A stretch of 47,577 nucleotides of DNA from JAZLDV01 sp045614925 (GCA_045614925.1 JAZLDV010000063.1:1-47577); one strand, 5' to 3'; counted from the first letter of the stretch, positions 8,600 to 16,924 are shown. The notes: generated by a model from the letters alone, not told the origin. Translations and numbers: made by a program.

Positions 8600-9751
8600 A
8601 AATTCATCTTTTACTTCTTTTAATAATGCTTCATTAACAATTAAATCATAAGCAACATAAGCAATTGCTTTACTTGCATCTTTTAAAGCCTGTTTTCCTT
8701 CTTCACTAATTGTTGCGGCAGCTAATTCTTTAGAATGTCCTGTTACACATTCATCTGCAATTTTAATTCCACCTTGAATTGTAGGACAAACATAACTTAC
8801 ACTTCCTACATCTGTTGAGCCAACAGGATCTTCATTTACTGGATTGATATCAGTAACACCTAACATTTCATATTTTTCTTTTAACATATCAGCTAATTTA
8901 TAATTTACTAATGTATCTTCATATGGACATTCATAGACAGATGTCTTTAATGTTGTTCCTGTTGCTAAACATGCACCTTCAGCACATTTAATTGCTTTTT
9001 CAGTAATAATTTTTGCATATTTCATTGTTGGTGCTCTAAAATAATATTCTAAGCTTGCATAAGCAGGAATAACATTTGCAGCTAATCCTCCATCTTTCAT
9101 AATTCCATGAATATAAGTTAGTGGCTCAGCAAATTGTCTGATTAAGTTAATTTGCATATATGTCATAACTGCAGCATCTAATGCAGAAGCCCCTTCCTGT
9201 GGTTTACATCCATGAGCATTTTTACCGAAAAATTCAAATTTAATTGGATTTAATGCACTTGATTTTCCACCTAATCCATTTTTTGTTCCTGGATGAACCA
9301 TTAATGCAACATCTACATCATCAAATACACCTGCTTTAACCATTTCAACTTTTCCACCAAAGTTTTCTTCTCCAGGTGTCCCAACAACTTTAATTGTTCC
9401 CCCAATTTCATCGATAACACCTTTTAAACCTTCTCCAGCAGCAACCCCAATTCCTGCAATAAGATTATGACCACATCCATGACCAACTTCTGGTAAAGCA
9501 TCATATTCACACATAAATGCAACAACTGGTCCTTCTTTTTCAGCTTTATAAGTTGCGACAAAGTCAGTTTCTACAGCTTTACCTTTTTCAACTTCAAATC
9601 CTGCATTTTCTAAATATTCACATAAAATTTTTTGTGCCTCATATTCTTTAAATCCTAATTCAGGATGATCATACATATATTGAACTAAGTTCATATAATT
9701 ATTTGTATTTGTATCAATAATTTCATTAATCACTAAATAATCCTTATTCAT
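8582..9751 (-). CDS. M20 family amidohydrolase (PM20D2/AbgB-like)
   Basis: Cytoplasmic metal-dependent amidohydrolase of the M20 family, 389 residues with no signal peptide. Visible metal/catalytic elements are CEYDALP (80s), GHGCGHN (about 90-96) and GTPGEENFGGK (with the catalytic Glu pair). A dimerisation-type insert follows FFGKNAHGCKPQEG. This subgroup includes p-aminobenzoyl-glutamate hydrolase subunit AbgB and vertebrate PM20D2, which cleaves beta-alanyl-lysine and -ornithine dipeptides. It lies after the ABC transporter genes, so an imported acylated or dipeptide-linked amino acid is a plausible substrate (inference). GGGGG precedes the ATG. A hairpin separates it from the binding-protein gene, so it may be expressed at a lower level. 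Confidence 0.88.
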   Translation of the reverse strand: MNKDYLVINEIIDTNTNNYMNLVQYMYDHPELGFKEYEAQKILCEYLENAGFEVEKGKAVETDFVATYKAEKEGPVVAFMCEYDALPEVGHGCGHNLIAGIGVAAGEGLKGVIDEIGGTIKVVGTPGEENFGGKVEMVKAGVFDDVDVALMVHPGTKNGLGGKSSALNPIKFEFFGKNAHGCKPQEGASALDAAVMTYMQINLIRQFAEPLTYIHGIMKDGGLAANVIPAYASLEYYFRAPTMKYAKIITEKAIKCAEGACLATGTTLKTSVYECPYEDTLVNYKLADMLKEKYEMLGVTDINPVNEDPVGSTDVGSVSYVCPTIQGGIKIADECVTGHSKELAAATISEEGKQALKDASKAIAYVAYDLIVNEALLKEVKDEFKEALK

Positions 9752-9770
9752 AAGTTTTTCCCCCTTTTAG

Positions 9771-9794
9771 AAAAAGAAGCCGAAGCTTCTTTTT
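9771..9794 (-). terminator. Intra-operon terminator-like hairpin
   Basis: Stem AAAAAGAAGC / GCTTCTTTTT with loop CGAA, just after the binding-protein stop codon and 20 bases before the M20 start. It likely attenuates transcription between the two genes. Confidence 0.7.
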
Positions 9795-9796
9795 TA

Positions 9797-10666
9797 TTAT
9801 TGTTCTTCTAATGGAATTTCAAATGGCATTAAAGCTTCAGCTTCTTCATACCATTTATCTAACATAGTTTTTCCTTCTGCATCTTTTTCTTTTGCTTTAG
9901 CAATTACTTTATTTACAACTTCAATTAAAGAGTTATAAGATTCATCTTTACAGAAGATTGCTCCAGTTCTATTAAAGAAATTATCTGGGTCCATATTAAA
10001 TGTTTCTTTTGGTAATAACATAATGTTTGTATAAGTTTCCATTAATGCATAAGCTTGTGTTGAAGTACATACAAATGCATCTAAGTCACCTGTAGATAAT
10101 TGAGCAGCAACATTTGTTGTATCTGCTAATTGTACGATATTTTTTTCATCAGCAATTGTTAGAGCCATATCATATTGAATAGATGCTCCTTGAGCTCCTA
10201 CTTTAGCTCCTGATGCTTTAAATGCTTCTTTTGTTGGATATTTGTCTACATCTTCTTTTCTGATCATTAATCCTTGGAATGAGTCATCTGCATTTCTAGT
10301 ATAGTCATCAGAGAAGTTAACTACTTCTGCTCTTTCTTTTTTCCATGCAAATCCAGAAATTCCCATATCAATATTTCCAGCTTGTGCATTCGCAATAACT
10401 GTATTGAAATCAGATTCTGCAATTCTTAATTCTACTCCAATTTCATCTGCAATAGCCTGAGCTAACATAATATCAGTTCCTACAATTTGTTTTTTACCAT
10501 CTTTTTCAATATAGAATTCACATGGTGCATAATCAGGTGATGTTCCTAATGTAATATAACCTTGTTCTTTAATTTGTGCTAATTTATCTTTTTGTTCTCC
10601 TCCACCACATGCTGTTAAACTAAAAGCCATAGTTAGGGCTAAAATACTCATTAATAATTTTTTCAT
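9797..10666 (-). CDS. Amino-acid ABC transporter substrate-binding lipoprotein
   Basis: Extracytoplasmic solute-binding lipoprotein of the SBP_bac_3 family, which captures polar amino acids for import. Residues 1-20 are a lipoprotein signal with lipobox LTAC, so Cys20 would be lipidated. LGTSPDYAPCEF and DIMLAQAIADEIGVELRI are typical of lobe 1, and VGAQGASIQYD of the hinge region. The length of 289 residues is normal. AGGAGA precedes the ATG. It is third in the permease-ATPase-SBP-M20 operon downstream of two T-boxes. The ligand is not readable from sequence; a basic amino acid is suggested by the probable arginine specifier in the leaders. Confidence 0.92.
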   Translation of the reverse strand: MKKLLMSILALTMAFSLTACGGGEQKDKLAQIKEQGYITLGTSPDYAPCEFYIEKDGKKQIVGTDIMLAQAIADEIGVELRIAESDFNTVIANAQAGNIDMGISGFAWKKERAEVVNFSDDYTRNADDSFQGLMIRKEDVDKYPTKEAFKASGAKVGAQGASIQYDMALTIADEKNIVQLADTTNVAAQLSTGDLDAFVCTSTQAYALMETYTNIMLLPKETFNMDPDNFFNRTGAIFCKDESYNSLIEVVNKVIAKAKEKDAEGKTMLDKWYEEAEALMPFEIPLEEQ

Positions 10667-10681
10667 AATCGTTATCTCCTT

Positions 10682-11413
10682 TTACATTACTTTATCTAAA
10701 AATTCTTTTGTTCTTTGTTCTTTTGGATTATCGAATATCTCTGTAGGTGTCCCCTCTTCTAATATCACACCTTCATGTATAAACATAACCCTCGTTGCAA
10801 CTTCTTTAGCAAATCCCATTTCATGAGTTACAATAACAATTGTCATGCCATCTTTTGCTAAATCGTTAATTACATATAATACTTCTTTTACCATTTCAGG
10901 ATCTAATGCAGATGTTGGTTCATCAAATAACATAACTGATGGTTCCATTGCTAATGCTCTTGCAATCGCAACACGCTGTTTTTGTCCTCCTGATAATGTA
11001 TGTGGATAAACATTTTTCTTATCCTCTAATCCTACTTTAGCAAGTAAAGCCATAGCTTTTTCTTCTGCTTTTTCTTTAGATAAGCCTTTAACTTTAATTG
11101 GTGCTAAAGTGATATTTTCTAATACTGTCATATTTGGGAATAAATTGAATTGCTGAAATACCATTCCAATATGTTCCCTTACTTTATTAATATCAAAGTT
11201 TTTATCATCTTTTGCTGTTAAGTTCTGATCTTTGAAGAACACTTCCCCTTTTGTTGGTTCTTCTAATAAGTTCAGACACCTTAAGAAAGTTGATTTTCCA
11301 GATCCTGAAGCACCAATAACTGCTACAACTTCACCTTTATGAATTTCTGTTGTAATACCTTTTAATACTTCTAGTTTCCCAAAACTTTTATGTAAGTCTT
11401 TAGTTTTTAGCAT
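10682..11413 (-). CDS. Polar amino-acid ABC transporter ATPase (GlnQ-like)
   Basis: Cytoplasmic ATPase subunit driving amino-acid uptake, 243 residues. It has Walker A GASGSGKST (about 33-41), Q-loop VFQQFNLFPNMTV, signature LSGGQKQR, Walker B VMLFDEP and the switch His in VTHEMGFA. The PHTL stretch before the signature and SALDPE after Walker B place it in the polar amino-acid (HisP/GlnQ) group. The start overlaps the permease gene by 14 bases, with AGGAGA inside the permease end, indicating translational coupling. Nothing is truncated. Confidence 0.95.
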   Translation of the reverse strand: MLKTKDLHKSFGKLEVLKGITTEIHKGEVVAVIGASGSGKSTFLRCLNLLEEPTKGEVFFKDQNLTAKDDKNFDINKVREHIGMVFQQFNLFPNMTVLENITLAPIKVKGLSKEKAEEKAMALLAKVGLEDKKNVYPHTLSGGQKQRVAIARALAMEPSVMLFDEPTSALDPEMVKEVLYVINDLAKDGMTIVIVTHEMGFAKEVATRVMFIHEGVILEEGTPTEIFDNPKEQRTKEFLDKVM

Positions 11414-12101
11414 CTTGATTCAATCTCCTTTCTAGTACAGTTAAAGCTGATGTTAGAGCCCATGTAATAATAAAGTATATAATACCGATTATAACTAATG
11501 GTTCTAAAACTCTGTAAGTTGCTCCTTGAATAATTTTTTGCTGATACATAACATCACCAATTCCTACTGTAGAAACTAATGATGATTCTTTGATCATCAT
11601 GATAAATTCATTTCCTAAGGCTGGAAGAATATTTTTAATAGCCTGAGGTAAAATAACATGTTTCATTGTTAAGCTTGAATTTAATCCTAATGATCTTGCT
11701 GCTTCAACCTGTCCTTTATCAACTGCATTTAATCCAGATCTGAAGATTTCTGCGATATATGCACCTGAGTTAATTGCTAAGGCTAAAACAACTGTAATGT
11801 AAATACTACTTCTTGGACCAAATAAATCAGGAATTTTAATTCCTATTTGTGGTAAACCTAAAGTCCAGACAAATAATTGTAGTAAGATCGGAGTCCCACG
11901 AATTACTTGTGTATAAAAGTTAGCAATTGCCTGTAATACTTTAAATCGTGATCTCCTTGCTAGTGTTACGACGAATCCAATGATACATCCTAGCACAACA
12001 GTAATAAATGATGTTCCTAATGTGATTAATGTCCCCTGCCAAAACCATCCTAAATAAGGAATCATCGATGCGAAATCTAAACGCATGTTCCCAAATGTCA
12101 T
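11400..12101 (-). CDS. Polar amino-acid ABC transporter permease
   Basis: Integral membrane subunit of the HisM/GlnP family, 233 residues with about five transmembrane helices. TLGTSFITVVLG (helix 1), VIRGTPILLQLF (typical of this family) and the cytoplasmic EAA loop with EAARSLGLN support it. Only one permease is encoded, so a homodimer is expected. GGGGG lies 9 bases before the ATG. It is the first gene after the tandem T-box leaders, so its transcription depends on readthrough of both leader terminators. Confidence 0.93.
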   Translation of the reverse strand: MTFGNMRLDFASMIPYLGWFWQGTLITLGTSFITVVLGCIIGFVVTLARRSRFKVLQAIANFYTQVIRGTPILLQLFVWTLGLPQIGIKIPDLFGPRSSIYITVVLALAINSGAYIAEIFRSGLNAVDKGQVEAARSLGLNSSLTMKHVILPQAIKNILPALGNEFIMMIKESSLVSTVGIGDVMYQQKIIQGATYRVLEPLVIIGIIYFIITWALTSALTVLERRLNQDAKN

Positions 12102-12128
12102 TTTTATATCCCCCTTTTATAAAATAAA

Positions 12129-12358
12129 AATCTCCTGACAATCATCAGGAGACGAAATTTCCGCGATACCACTCCAATTGGCAATAAAACTATTGCCCTC
12201 TCTCACGTTAAGGCCGTTTACCTGACTTCCTATGATTTCAGAAACCCTTCTCCAAAGTGCGCTTCATTAAAACCATCGGTACTGAACTTCCACCCTCATC
12301 AGCTCGCTTAAACCTGTATTTTAACTACTCTCTTCTTCATCGAATTTAATTATGTACA
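12129..12358 (-). ncRNA. T-box riboswitch 2 (gene-proximal), probable Arg
   Basis: tRNA-sensing leader read on the minus strand. Stem I begins with GATGAAGAAGAGAGTAG (K-turn and AGTA of the specifier loop), followed by the AAGCGAGC/GGGTGGAAG apical region. The 3' strand of the specifier loop reads GAAGCGCACTTTGG. A perfect stem III (GGCAATA/TATTGCC) follows. The T-box AGTGGTATCGCGG carries TGGT to pair with a tRNA 3' end. The terminator is CTCCTGA/TCAGGAG (12132-12151), and its 5' arm can instead pair with GGAG of the antiterminator. Aligned by the ACTT anchor, the specifier is CGC (12261-12259), arginine. GCG (Ala) and CAC (His) are less likely; His-tRNA has discriminator C, which TGGT would not pair with. 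Confidence 0.93.
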
Positions 12359-12370
12359 ACCTAATAAAAA

Positions 12371-12606
12371 AATCCCCTGACACTGTCAGGAGACGAATGA
12401 ATCCGCGTTACCACTCCAATTGATAATAATTGACTTACTATCCTCTCTCACGTTAAGGCCGTCTACCTGACTTCCTATGTATTCAGAAGTCCTTCTCCAA
12501 AGTGCGCTTCATTAAAACCATCAGTACTGACCTTCCACCCTCATCAGCTCGCTTAAACCTGTATTTTAACTACTCTCTTTTTCAACGAATTTTCTTATTG
12601 GTTATG
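12371..12606 (-). ncRNA. T-box riboswitch 1 (promoter-proximal), probable Arg
   Basis: Second complete T-box, about 245 bases upstream of its copy and nearly identical in stem I, including an identical specifier region GAAGCGCACTTTGG (CGC at 12506-12504). Stem III differs in sequence (GATAGTAA/TTATTATC), but the fold is kept by compensating changes. The T-box core is AGTGGTAACGCGG with the same TGGT. The terminator arms are around 12374-12392 (CCCCTGAC with TCAGGAG) followed by a U-run. Maintenance of both folds despite sequence drift indicates two working switches in series. I see no separate promoter between them. Confidence 0.93.
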
Positions 12607-12612
12607 TATATG

Positions 12613-12640
12613 ATTATACTCTCATATTTTATAAAGTCAA
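12613..12640 (-). promoter_or_regulatory. Promoter of the T-box/amino-acid transporter operon
   Basis: Minus-strand TTGACT (12640-12635), 16-base spacer and TATAAT (12618-12613). Transcription would start near 12606, just before T-box 1. Confidence 0.85.
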
Positions 12641-12733
12641 CCCCATTTTTATACTTTTAACACTTTTTCTATTTGCATTTGTATTTTTTCTAAATATTAT
12701 ATAAAAATATATCAAATTGTTTATTACAGTACA

Positions 12734-12763
12734 AAAAAACATCCATTTTATTGGATGTTTTTT
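12734..12763 (-). terminator. Terminator of the Na/phosphate cotransporter gene
   Basis: Stem AAAAAACATCCA / TGGATGTTTTTT with a 6-base loop, 4 bases after the stop codon. It is symmetrical and could act on both strands. Confidence 0.85.
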
Positions 12764-12767
12764 ATGA

Positions 12768-14474
12768 TTATAATAAATAGTTTTCTAAATCAATATGTTC
12801 ATTTTCAACTAATTGTCTGATTTCTTCTGTCTCTAAATTTAAGATAGAGAAAGCAATATTTGTTGCATGATCTCCAACACGTTCTAATGCTGCAGCTAAG
12901 TCAGAATACAACATTCCTACTCTTGGAGAAGTTTCCATATTTTTCATTTCTACTAAATAACTTTTTTGTAAACGATTTTCTTTTCTATCAATTGCGTCTT
13001 CTAATTGTAAGATATCGTTTAGATGGTCTACTGATTTATGAATAAACATATCTAAACTTAATTCTAAAGCACTATTAACCATAGTTAATAATTCTCTAAT
13101 TTCTCTTTTATGTTCTCTTGTAAATGAATATTCTTTTCTTGCACATGTTTCAGCAATATTTGAAATTGTTTTAGCGTGATCGCCAATTCTTTCTAAGTCA
13201 GTAATAACATGGAATAATGGTCCAATTATTGCAGAATCTTCTTCAGGTAAAGGAGATTGGTTAACATGTGTTAAGAATTCAAAAATTGAATGATTTAAGA
13301 AATCAACATAATCTTCGTTATGATCAATTTCTTCTTTAGAAGTTAAGTCCACTTCTAATAAAGAATTAACAGCTAAATTTAAATTGTTTCTTGCAACTTC
13401 TGCCATATGTTCAACTTCATGAACTGCTTGAGGAATCGCAGTTGTTGGTGAAAATGCCACATTCGAACTAATATATTTTAATTCAAATTCACTATGTACA
13501 TCATCACCAGGAACAATCTTGTAAGTTAAGTTTACGATATACTTAGCAAATGGATAACAGATTGCAATCTGGAATACTTTAAAAATTGTATGTGCATTGG
13601 CAACATTTTTTGCCATTGCTGCATTTAATGCAGCTCCAGTTAATGCCTGTGATCCTGTTAATGATAAAATAAATGATTCTACTTGTGGTAAGAATACTGA
13701 TAATACTAATACAATAGCTGCTGATCCAAAAATATTAATTAAGAAATGGATATAAGCGGCTCTTTTTGCATTTTTCTTTCCACCTAAGCTTGCAAGTAAT
13801 GCAGAAACACATGATCCCATATTACATCCTAGAATAATATAGAAACAAATTGGTAATTCTAATAATCCTTGAGATGCCAATAAAATAACAATTCCTACAG
13901 TCGCACTTGATGATTGTAAGACTGCAGTAAATATAAACCCAATAAATATACCCATAAATGGATTACTTAATGATGATAATGTATCTACAATCATTGGTGA
14001 ATCTTTCAATGAAGACATTGCTGATGACATTGTCGATAAACCAATAAATAAAATACCAAATCCTAATAAAACTTCCCCAATTTTTTGATGATTTTGTTTT
14101 TTACAGCACATTACCATCATAATACCACCTAAAACAAATAATGGTGCTATTTCTGATAAGTTTAATGCAATCAGCTGACCAGTAATTGTTGTTCCGATAT
14201 TAGCCCCCATAATAATTCCGGTTGCCTGAATCAGATTCATTAATCCCGCATTAACGAAACTTACAACAAGTACTGTTGTTGCTGATGAAGATTGTACGAC
14301 AGCTGTAAATAACATCCCCACAATTAATCCAATAAATGTATTTTTAGTCATTTTTTCTAAAATCGTACGAAGTTTAGCTCCTGCAACGTTTGATAAAGAA
14401 TCACTCATTAATTTCATCCCATATAAGAATAATCCTAAACCACCCATTAAGCCAAACACAATAGATGTATCCAT
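12768..14474 (-). CDS. Na+/phosphate cotransporter with C-terminal PhoU domain
   Basis: Membrane phosphate importer of the NptA/PNaS family, 568 residues. Two inverted transport repeats each carry the signature QSSSAT (about residues 60 and 185), followed by GANIGTT and GCNMGSC. About eight to nine transmembrane helices fill residues 1-310. The cytoplasmic C-terminal third is a PhoU-like helical bundle with two repeats containing IGDHAKTISNIAE and VGDHATNIAF. The fusion of transporter and PhoU-like domain is common in Firmicutes. The ATG at 14474 follows GGAGG at proper spacing; the frame's first Met at 14489 overlaps that site. The promoter carries PhoP-box-like repeats. It is transcribed alone. 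Confidence 0.95.
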   Translation of the reverse strand: MDTSIVFGLMGGLGLFLYGMKLMSDSLSNVAGAKLRTILEKMTKNTFIGLIVGMLFTAVVQSSSATTVLVVSFVNAGLMNLIQATGIIMGANIGTTITGQLIALNLSEIAPLFVLGGIMMVMCCKKQNHQKIGEVLLGFGILFIGLSTMSSAMSSLKDSPMIVDTLSSLSNPFMGIFIGFIFTAVLQSSSATVGIVILLASQGLLELPICFYIILGCNMGSCVSALLASLGGKKNAKRAAYIHFLINIFGSAAIVLVLSVFLPQVESFILSLTGSQALTGAALNAAMAKNVANAHTIFKVFQIAICYPFAKYIVNLTYKIVPGDDVHSEFELKYISSNVAFSPTTAIPQAVHEVEHMAEVARNNLNLAVNSLLEVDLTSKEEIDHNEDYVDFLNHSIFEFLTHVNQSPLPEEDSAIIGPLFHVITDLERIGDHAKTISNIAETCARKEYSFTREHKREIRELLTMVNSALELSLDMFIHKSVDHLNDILQLEDAIDRKENRLQKSYLVEMKNMETSPRVGMLYSDLAAALERVGDHATNIAFSILNLETEEIRQLVENEHIDLENYLL

Positions 14475-14519
14475 ATATATATCCTCCAAACTGTTTTAAA
14501 TACACACATATTTTAAAGC

Positions 14520-14560
14520 ATTATAGGGTGAGTTACAACATTAAGTTAAGATTTGGTAAA
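14520..14560 (-). promoter_or_regulatory. Promoter with PhoP-box-like direct repeats
   Basis: On the minus strand three hexamers TTTACC, TTAACT and TTGTAA are each separated by exactly 5 bases (14560-14533). The second serves as -35, 18 bases before TATAAT (14525-14520). The 11-base period matches the TT(A/T/C)ACA-N5 architecture of PhoP boxes. No phoPR genes are in the window. Confidence 0.6.
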
Positions 14561-14577
14561 GAAATCACAAAAATAAA

Positions 14578-14602
14578 AAAGAAAGTCATTTTGACTTTCT
14601 TT
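14578..14602 (-). terminator. Terminator of the DUF975 gene
   Basis: Stem AAAGAAAGTCA / TGACTTTCTTT with a TTT loop at the stop codon, with an A-run on the plus strand that gives U in the minus transcript. Confidence 0.8.
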
Positions 14603-15297
14603 TAGATAGTACTATTATAATTTTGTGATTTTAGATAATGATATGCATAGACATTTGTCATACTTACATATGGTTTTAAGAAATATTGTGCAAGACCTAA
14701 TGTAAATACATCTAAAAATGCAAACAGTAAATGCCATAAAAAGAATGATAAATCTAATATAAATAAATCCCATTTATGACCTTGAGTCATACGTATTGAC
14801 TCATCAATGACTTGTTTATAAGTCCAATCTCTATGTTCTTCATAAATTTCATTCACATAGCGATATTTATATGCTGCAATGATTCCTGGAATAATGAAAC
14901 ATAAAGCCCATAAAAACATCTTTAAATAAACCATATAGTTTAATACAAATATACCTTTATAATTTTCTTTTGCTCCAATAAAGAAATCAAATTCATTATG
15001 ATCATCATAACTAAAATATTTTAGTTTATTTGCTAAACCATAGTTAACAATAGGCATAATTAAAAATGTATAAATTCCTATTATTGTAGAGCTTAATGCT
15101 AAAATTCCAGTAAGAGAAGAATTTGTGATATTAATATTAAAGTTAAATAGAGTTAGAATTACACCACTATTAGTATTATATTCTATACTTATAAATGATA
15201 ATAATAATATTGCGGCAAGAATTTCATAAATTAGAATATTTTTATAGTTTCTTCCTAAATTATCTTTTGCTAATTGTTTTAAATTTGCTCTATCCAT
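14602..15297 (-). CDS. DUF975 family membrane protein
   Basis: Integral membrane protein of about 231 residues with five to six helices. It shows the DUF975 hallmarks FIIPGIIAAYKYR and ESIRMTQGHKWDLFILDLSF, a C-terminal PYVSMTNVYAYHYL, and the N-terminal motif RANLKQLAKDNLGRNY. The function of DUF975 is unknown. The ATG at 15297 is 6 bases from GGAGGT, while the frame's first ATG at 15303 touches that site. It has its own terminator; the gap upstream (15298-15370) contains a TATAATAATATACT-like stretch that could hold its promoter. Confidence 0.85.
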   Translation of the reverse strand: MDRANLKQLAKDNLGRNYKNILIYEILAAILLLSFISIEYNTNSGVILTLFNFNINITNSSLTGILALSSTIIGIYTFLIMPIVNYGLANKLKYFSYDDHNEFDFFIGAKENYKGIFVLNYMVYLKMFLWALCFIIPGIIAAYKYRYVNEIYEEHRDWTYKQVIDESIRMTQGHKWDLFILDLSFFLWHLLFAFLDVFTLGLAQYFLKPYVSMTNVYAYHYLKSQNYNSTI

Positions 15298-15370
15298 AAT
15301 CATACCTCCTTATAGTTATATTATATAATAATATACTATAAAAGAAAAGAACTATGCGTTATACATAGTT

Positions 15371-15775
15371 CTATAAAAACGGTTTAAATAATTGTAGATA
15401 ATGATGAGATAATTCAGATAATGAGTGAATATAATATTGAACTTTATCACTTAAGTTTTGTTCATTTAATAACTCATTCATAGTCATGATTCCCTGATTG
15501 CATCCTTCTATCATCATCTTAGCAATCTTTTTATCATCACTCATCATTGTTTTAAACATAAGCATTGTTTCTACCATAAATTTTTGTTTTAAAACATCTT
15601 CTGCTTCAGGAAAATCTTTTTGTAATTGTGTTTTTAGATTTCCATAATCTTTTCTTTGTTTTAACACAAGATCTCTAAATGAATTATTTTGTATTTTATC
15701 TTCAAAATAGTCAATAGAAAGCATTCCCATATTTAATCCATTTAAAATTTCTTTTAACGCTTCTTCATTTTTCAT
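15371..15775 (-). CDS. Predicted four-helix-bundle protein, unknown
   Basis: A 134-residue, almost wholly helical protein with no signal peptide or membrane segment. The pattern of a first helix with GLNMGMLSIDY, Lys/Gln-rich middle helices and a third helix MMIEGCNQGIMTMNE resembles ferritin-like or DUF2383-like bundles. No clear set of iron-ligating EXXH residues is visible, so a metal role is not supported. The ATG at 15775 follows GTGGTGATAAA; the frame runs back to 15841, inside the preceding metallophosphoesterase gene, without a site. It lies 32 bases downstream of that gene and is probably co-transcribed. Confidence 0.65.
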   Translation of the reverse strand: MKNEEALKEILNGLNMGMLSIDYFEDKIQNNSFRDLVLKQRKDYGNLKTQLQKDFPEAEDVLKQKFMVETMLMFKTMMSDDKKIAKMMIEGCNQGIMTMNELLNEQNLSDKVQYYIHSLSELSHHYLQLFKPFL

Positions 15776-15807
15776 TTTATCACCACAATTATTTTGTGTT
15801 TCTTTTG

Positions 15808-16914
15808 TTAAATTATACTTAAATATTCTTTTTTTATCCATCCTACCTGTCTATTAAAAATAATATAAGCATATTCATCATAAAAATCTATAACACTTAC
15901 AACATCATCTTTCTTTAAAGAAAACATATAATCAGTATAATCATCTAGACAATAATATTCATTATTATCTTTATATATAAATTCATTTTTTATATATAAT
16001 GTCTGATTTGTGTCAGGCTGATGACATAATGTAAATTGATTTTCTTTTTTTATTATATTTACTTTAAAATACGGAAAAGCTATTTTATGTGTTTTATTAT
16101 GTTTTGTCTTATAATCTTTTATAACTTTATATTGAGGTAATAACTGTATAAAATCTGTTTTATATTGTATATGATTGTTCGTATTTTCTATAATTAAAGC
16201 ATTTAACTGTGATATTCTTTTAACGCCAGTTCCTCCATCAATACTTATAATTCTTTTTTCTAAATCAATAATTACATCATTACTAATATGATATTGATGA
16301 TAATTTGATGTAGGTAAATGACCTACGATTACAGTTTCATCTAATATATGTCCTAATTCATAAAATCTTTGCATTTCTAATAAAGATGATAATGAACAGT
16401 TTTTATAATCTTTTCTTTGTTCTAATCCTGCATGAACAAATATAAAATCATTTAATTTTAAAGTTACTGGAAGATGAGAAATATAATGAAGTTCTTCTTT
16501 TAAAGAGTCTGCTATCATTTTTTGTGCACCTAAGTGTGTTTCTCTTCCATCTTCTAAATGAAATTCATGATATCTTTGTCTGATAATTCCATTTTGTTTG
16601 ACTCTTTTAAAATATCTTGGTATTTCTATCGCTAATTCAGGTATTGTTAATAGTGCATCTAGTGCCCATTCACAGTTTCCCATTAATACAAATGTTCTTT
16701 CATTTTTATCTAATTCCTGAATAAAATGAATTGTTTCTAATACCTGATCTCCTTTTTCTACAAAATCGCCTAATATGACTAAGTAATCTTGAGGTGTATA
16801 GTGTACTTTATTTAATAATTGTACAAATTCATTGTAGTGACCATGAATATCACTTACTACAATAATACGATAGTCTCCTTTTATTTTTTTATTTAAATGT
16901 CTTGGATGTATCAT
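15808..16914 (-). CDS. Metallophosphoesterase with C-terminal SH3-like domain
   Basis: Calcineurin-like phosphoesterase, 368 residues, cytoplasmic. Metal ligands are visible in SDIHGH, GDFVEKGD, GNCEWALD, VHAGL and GHLPTS, so the active site looks complete and resembles PPP-type protein phosphatases or diadenosine polyphosphatases. After the catalytic domain (to about 235) comes a Lys/Asn-rich linker. A last segment of about 65 residues with LKKDDVVSVIDFYDEYAYI and QVGWIKKEYL looks like a bacterial SH3 fold, unusual for a protein without a secretion signal. GGAGG lies 5 bases before the ATG. It lies between the PHP gene (upstream, 10-base gap) and the helical protein gene, forming a three-gene unit. 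Confidence 0.85.
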   Translation of the reverse strand: MIHPRHLNKKIKGDYRIIVVSDIHGHYNEFVQLLNKVHYTPQDYLVILGDFVEKGDQVLETIHFIQELDKNERTFVLMGNCEWALDALLTIPELAIEIPRYFKRVKQNGIIRQRYHEFHLEDGRETHLGAQKMIADSLKEELHYISHLPVTLKLNDFIFVHAGLEQRKDYKNCSLSSLLEMQRFYELGHILDETVIVGHLPTSNYHQYHISNDVIIDLEKRIISIDGGTGVKRISQLNALIIENTNNHIQYKTDFIQLLPQYKVIKDYKTKHNKTHKIAFPYFKVNIIKKENQFTLCHQPDTNQTLYIKNEFIYKDNNEYYCLDDYTDYMFSLKKDDVVSVIDFYDEYAYIIFNRQVGWIKKEYLSII

Positions 16915-16924
16915 TATATCCTCC

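Noticed and set aside
11941..12141. Minus-strand frame of 66 codons reaching into the T-box terminator
   Set aside because: A shifted frame of the permease start region; the permease frame has the ribosome binding site and homology.
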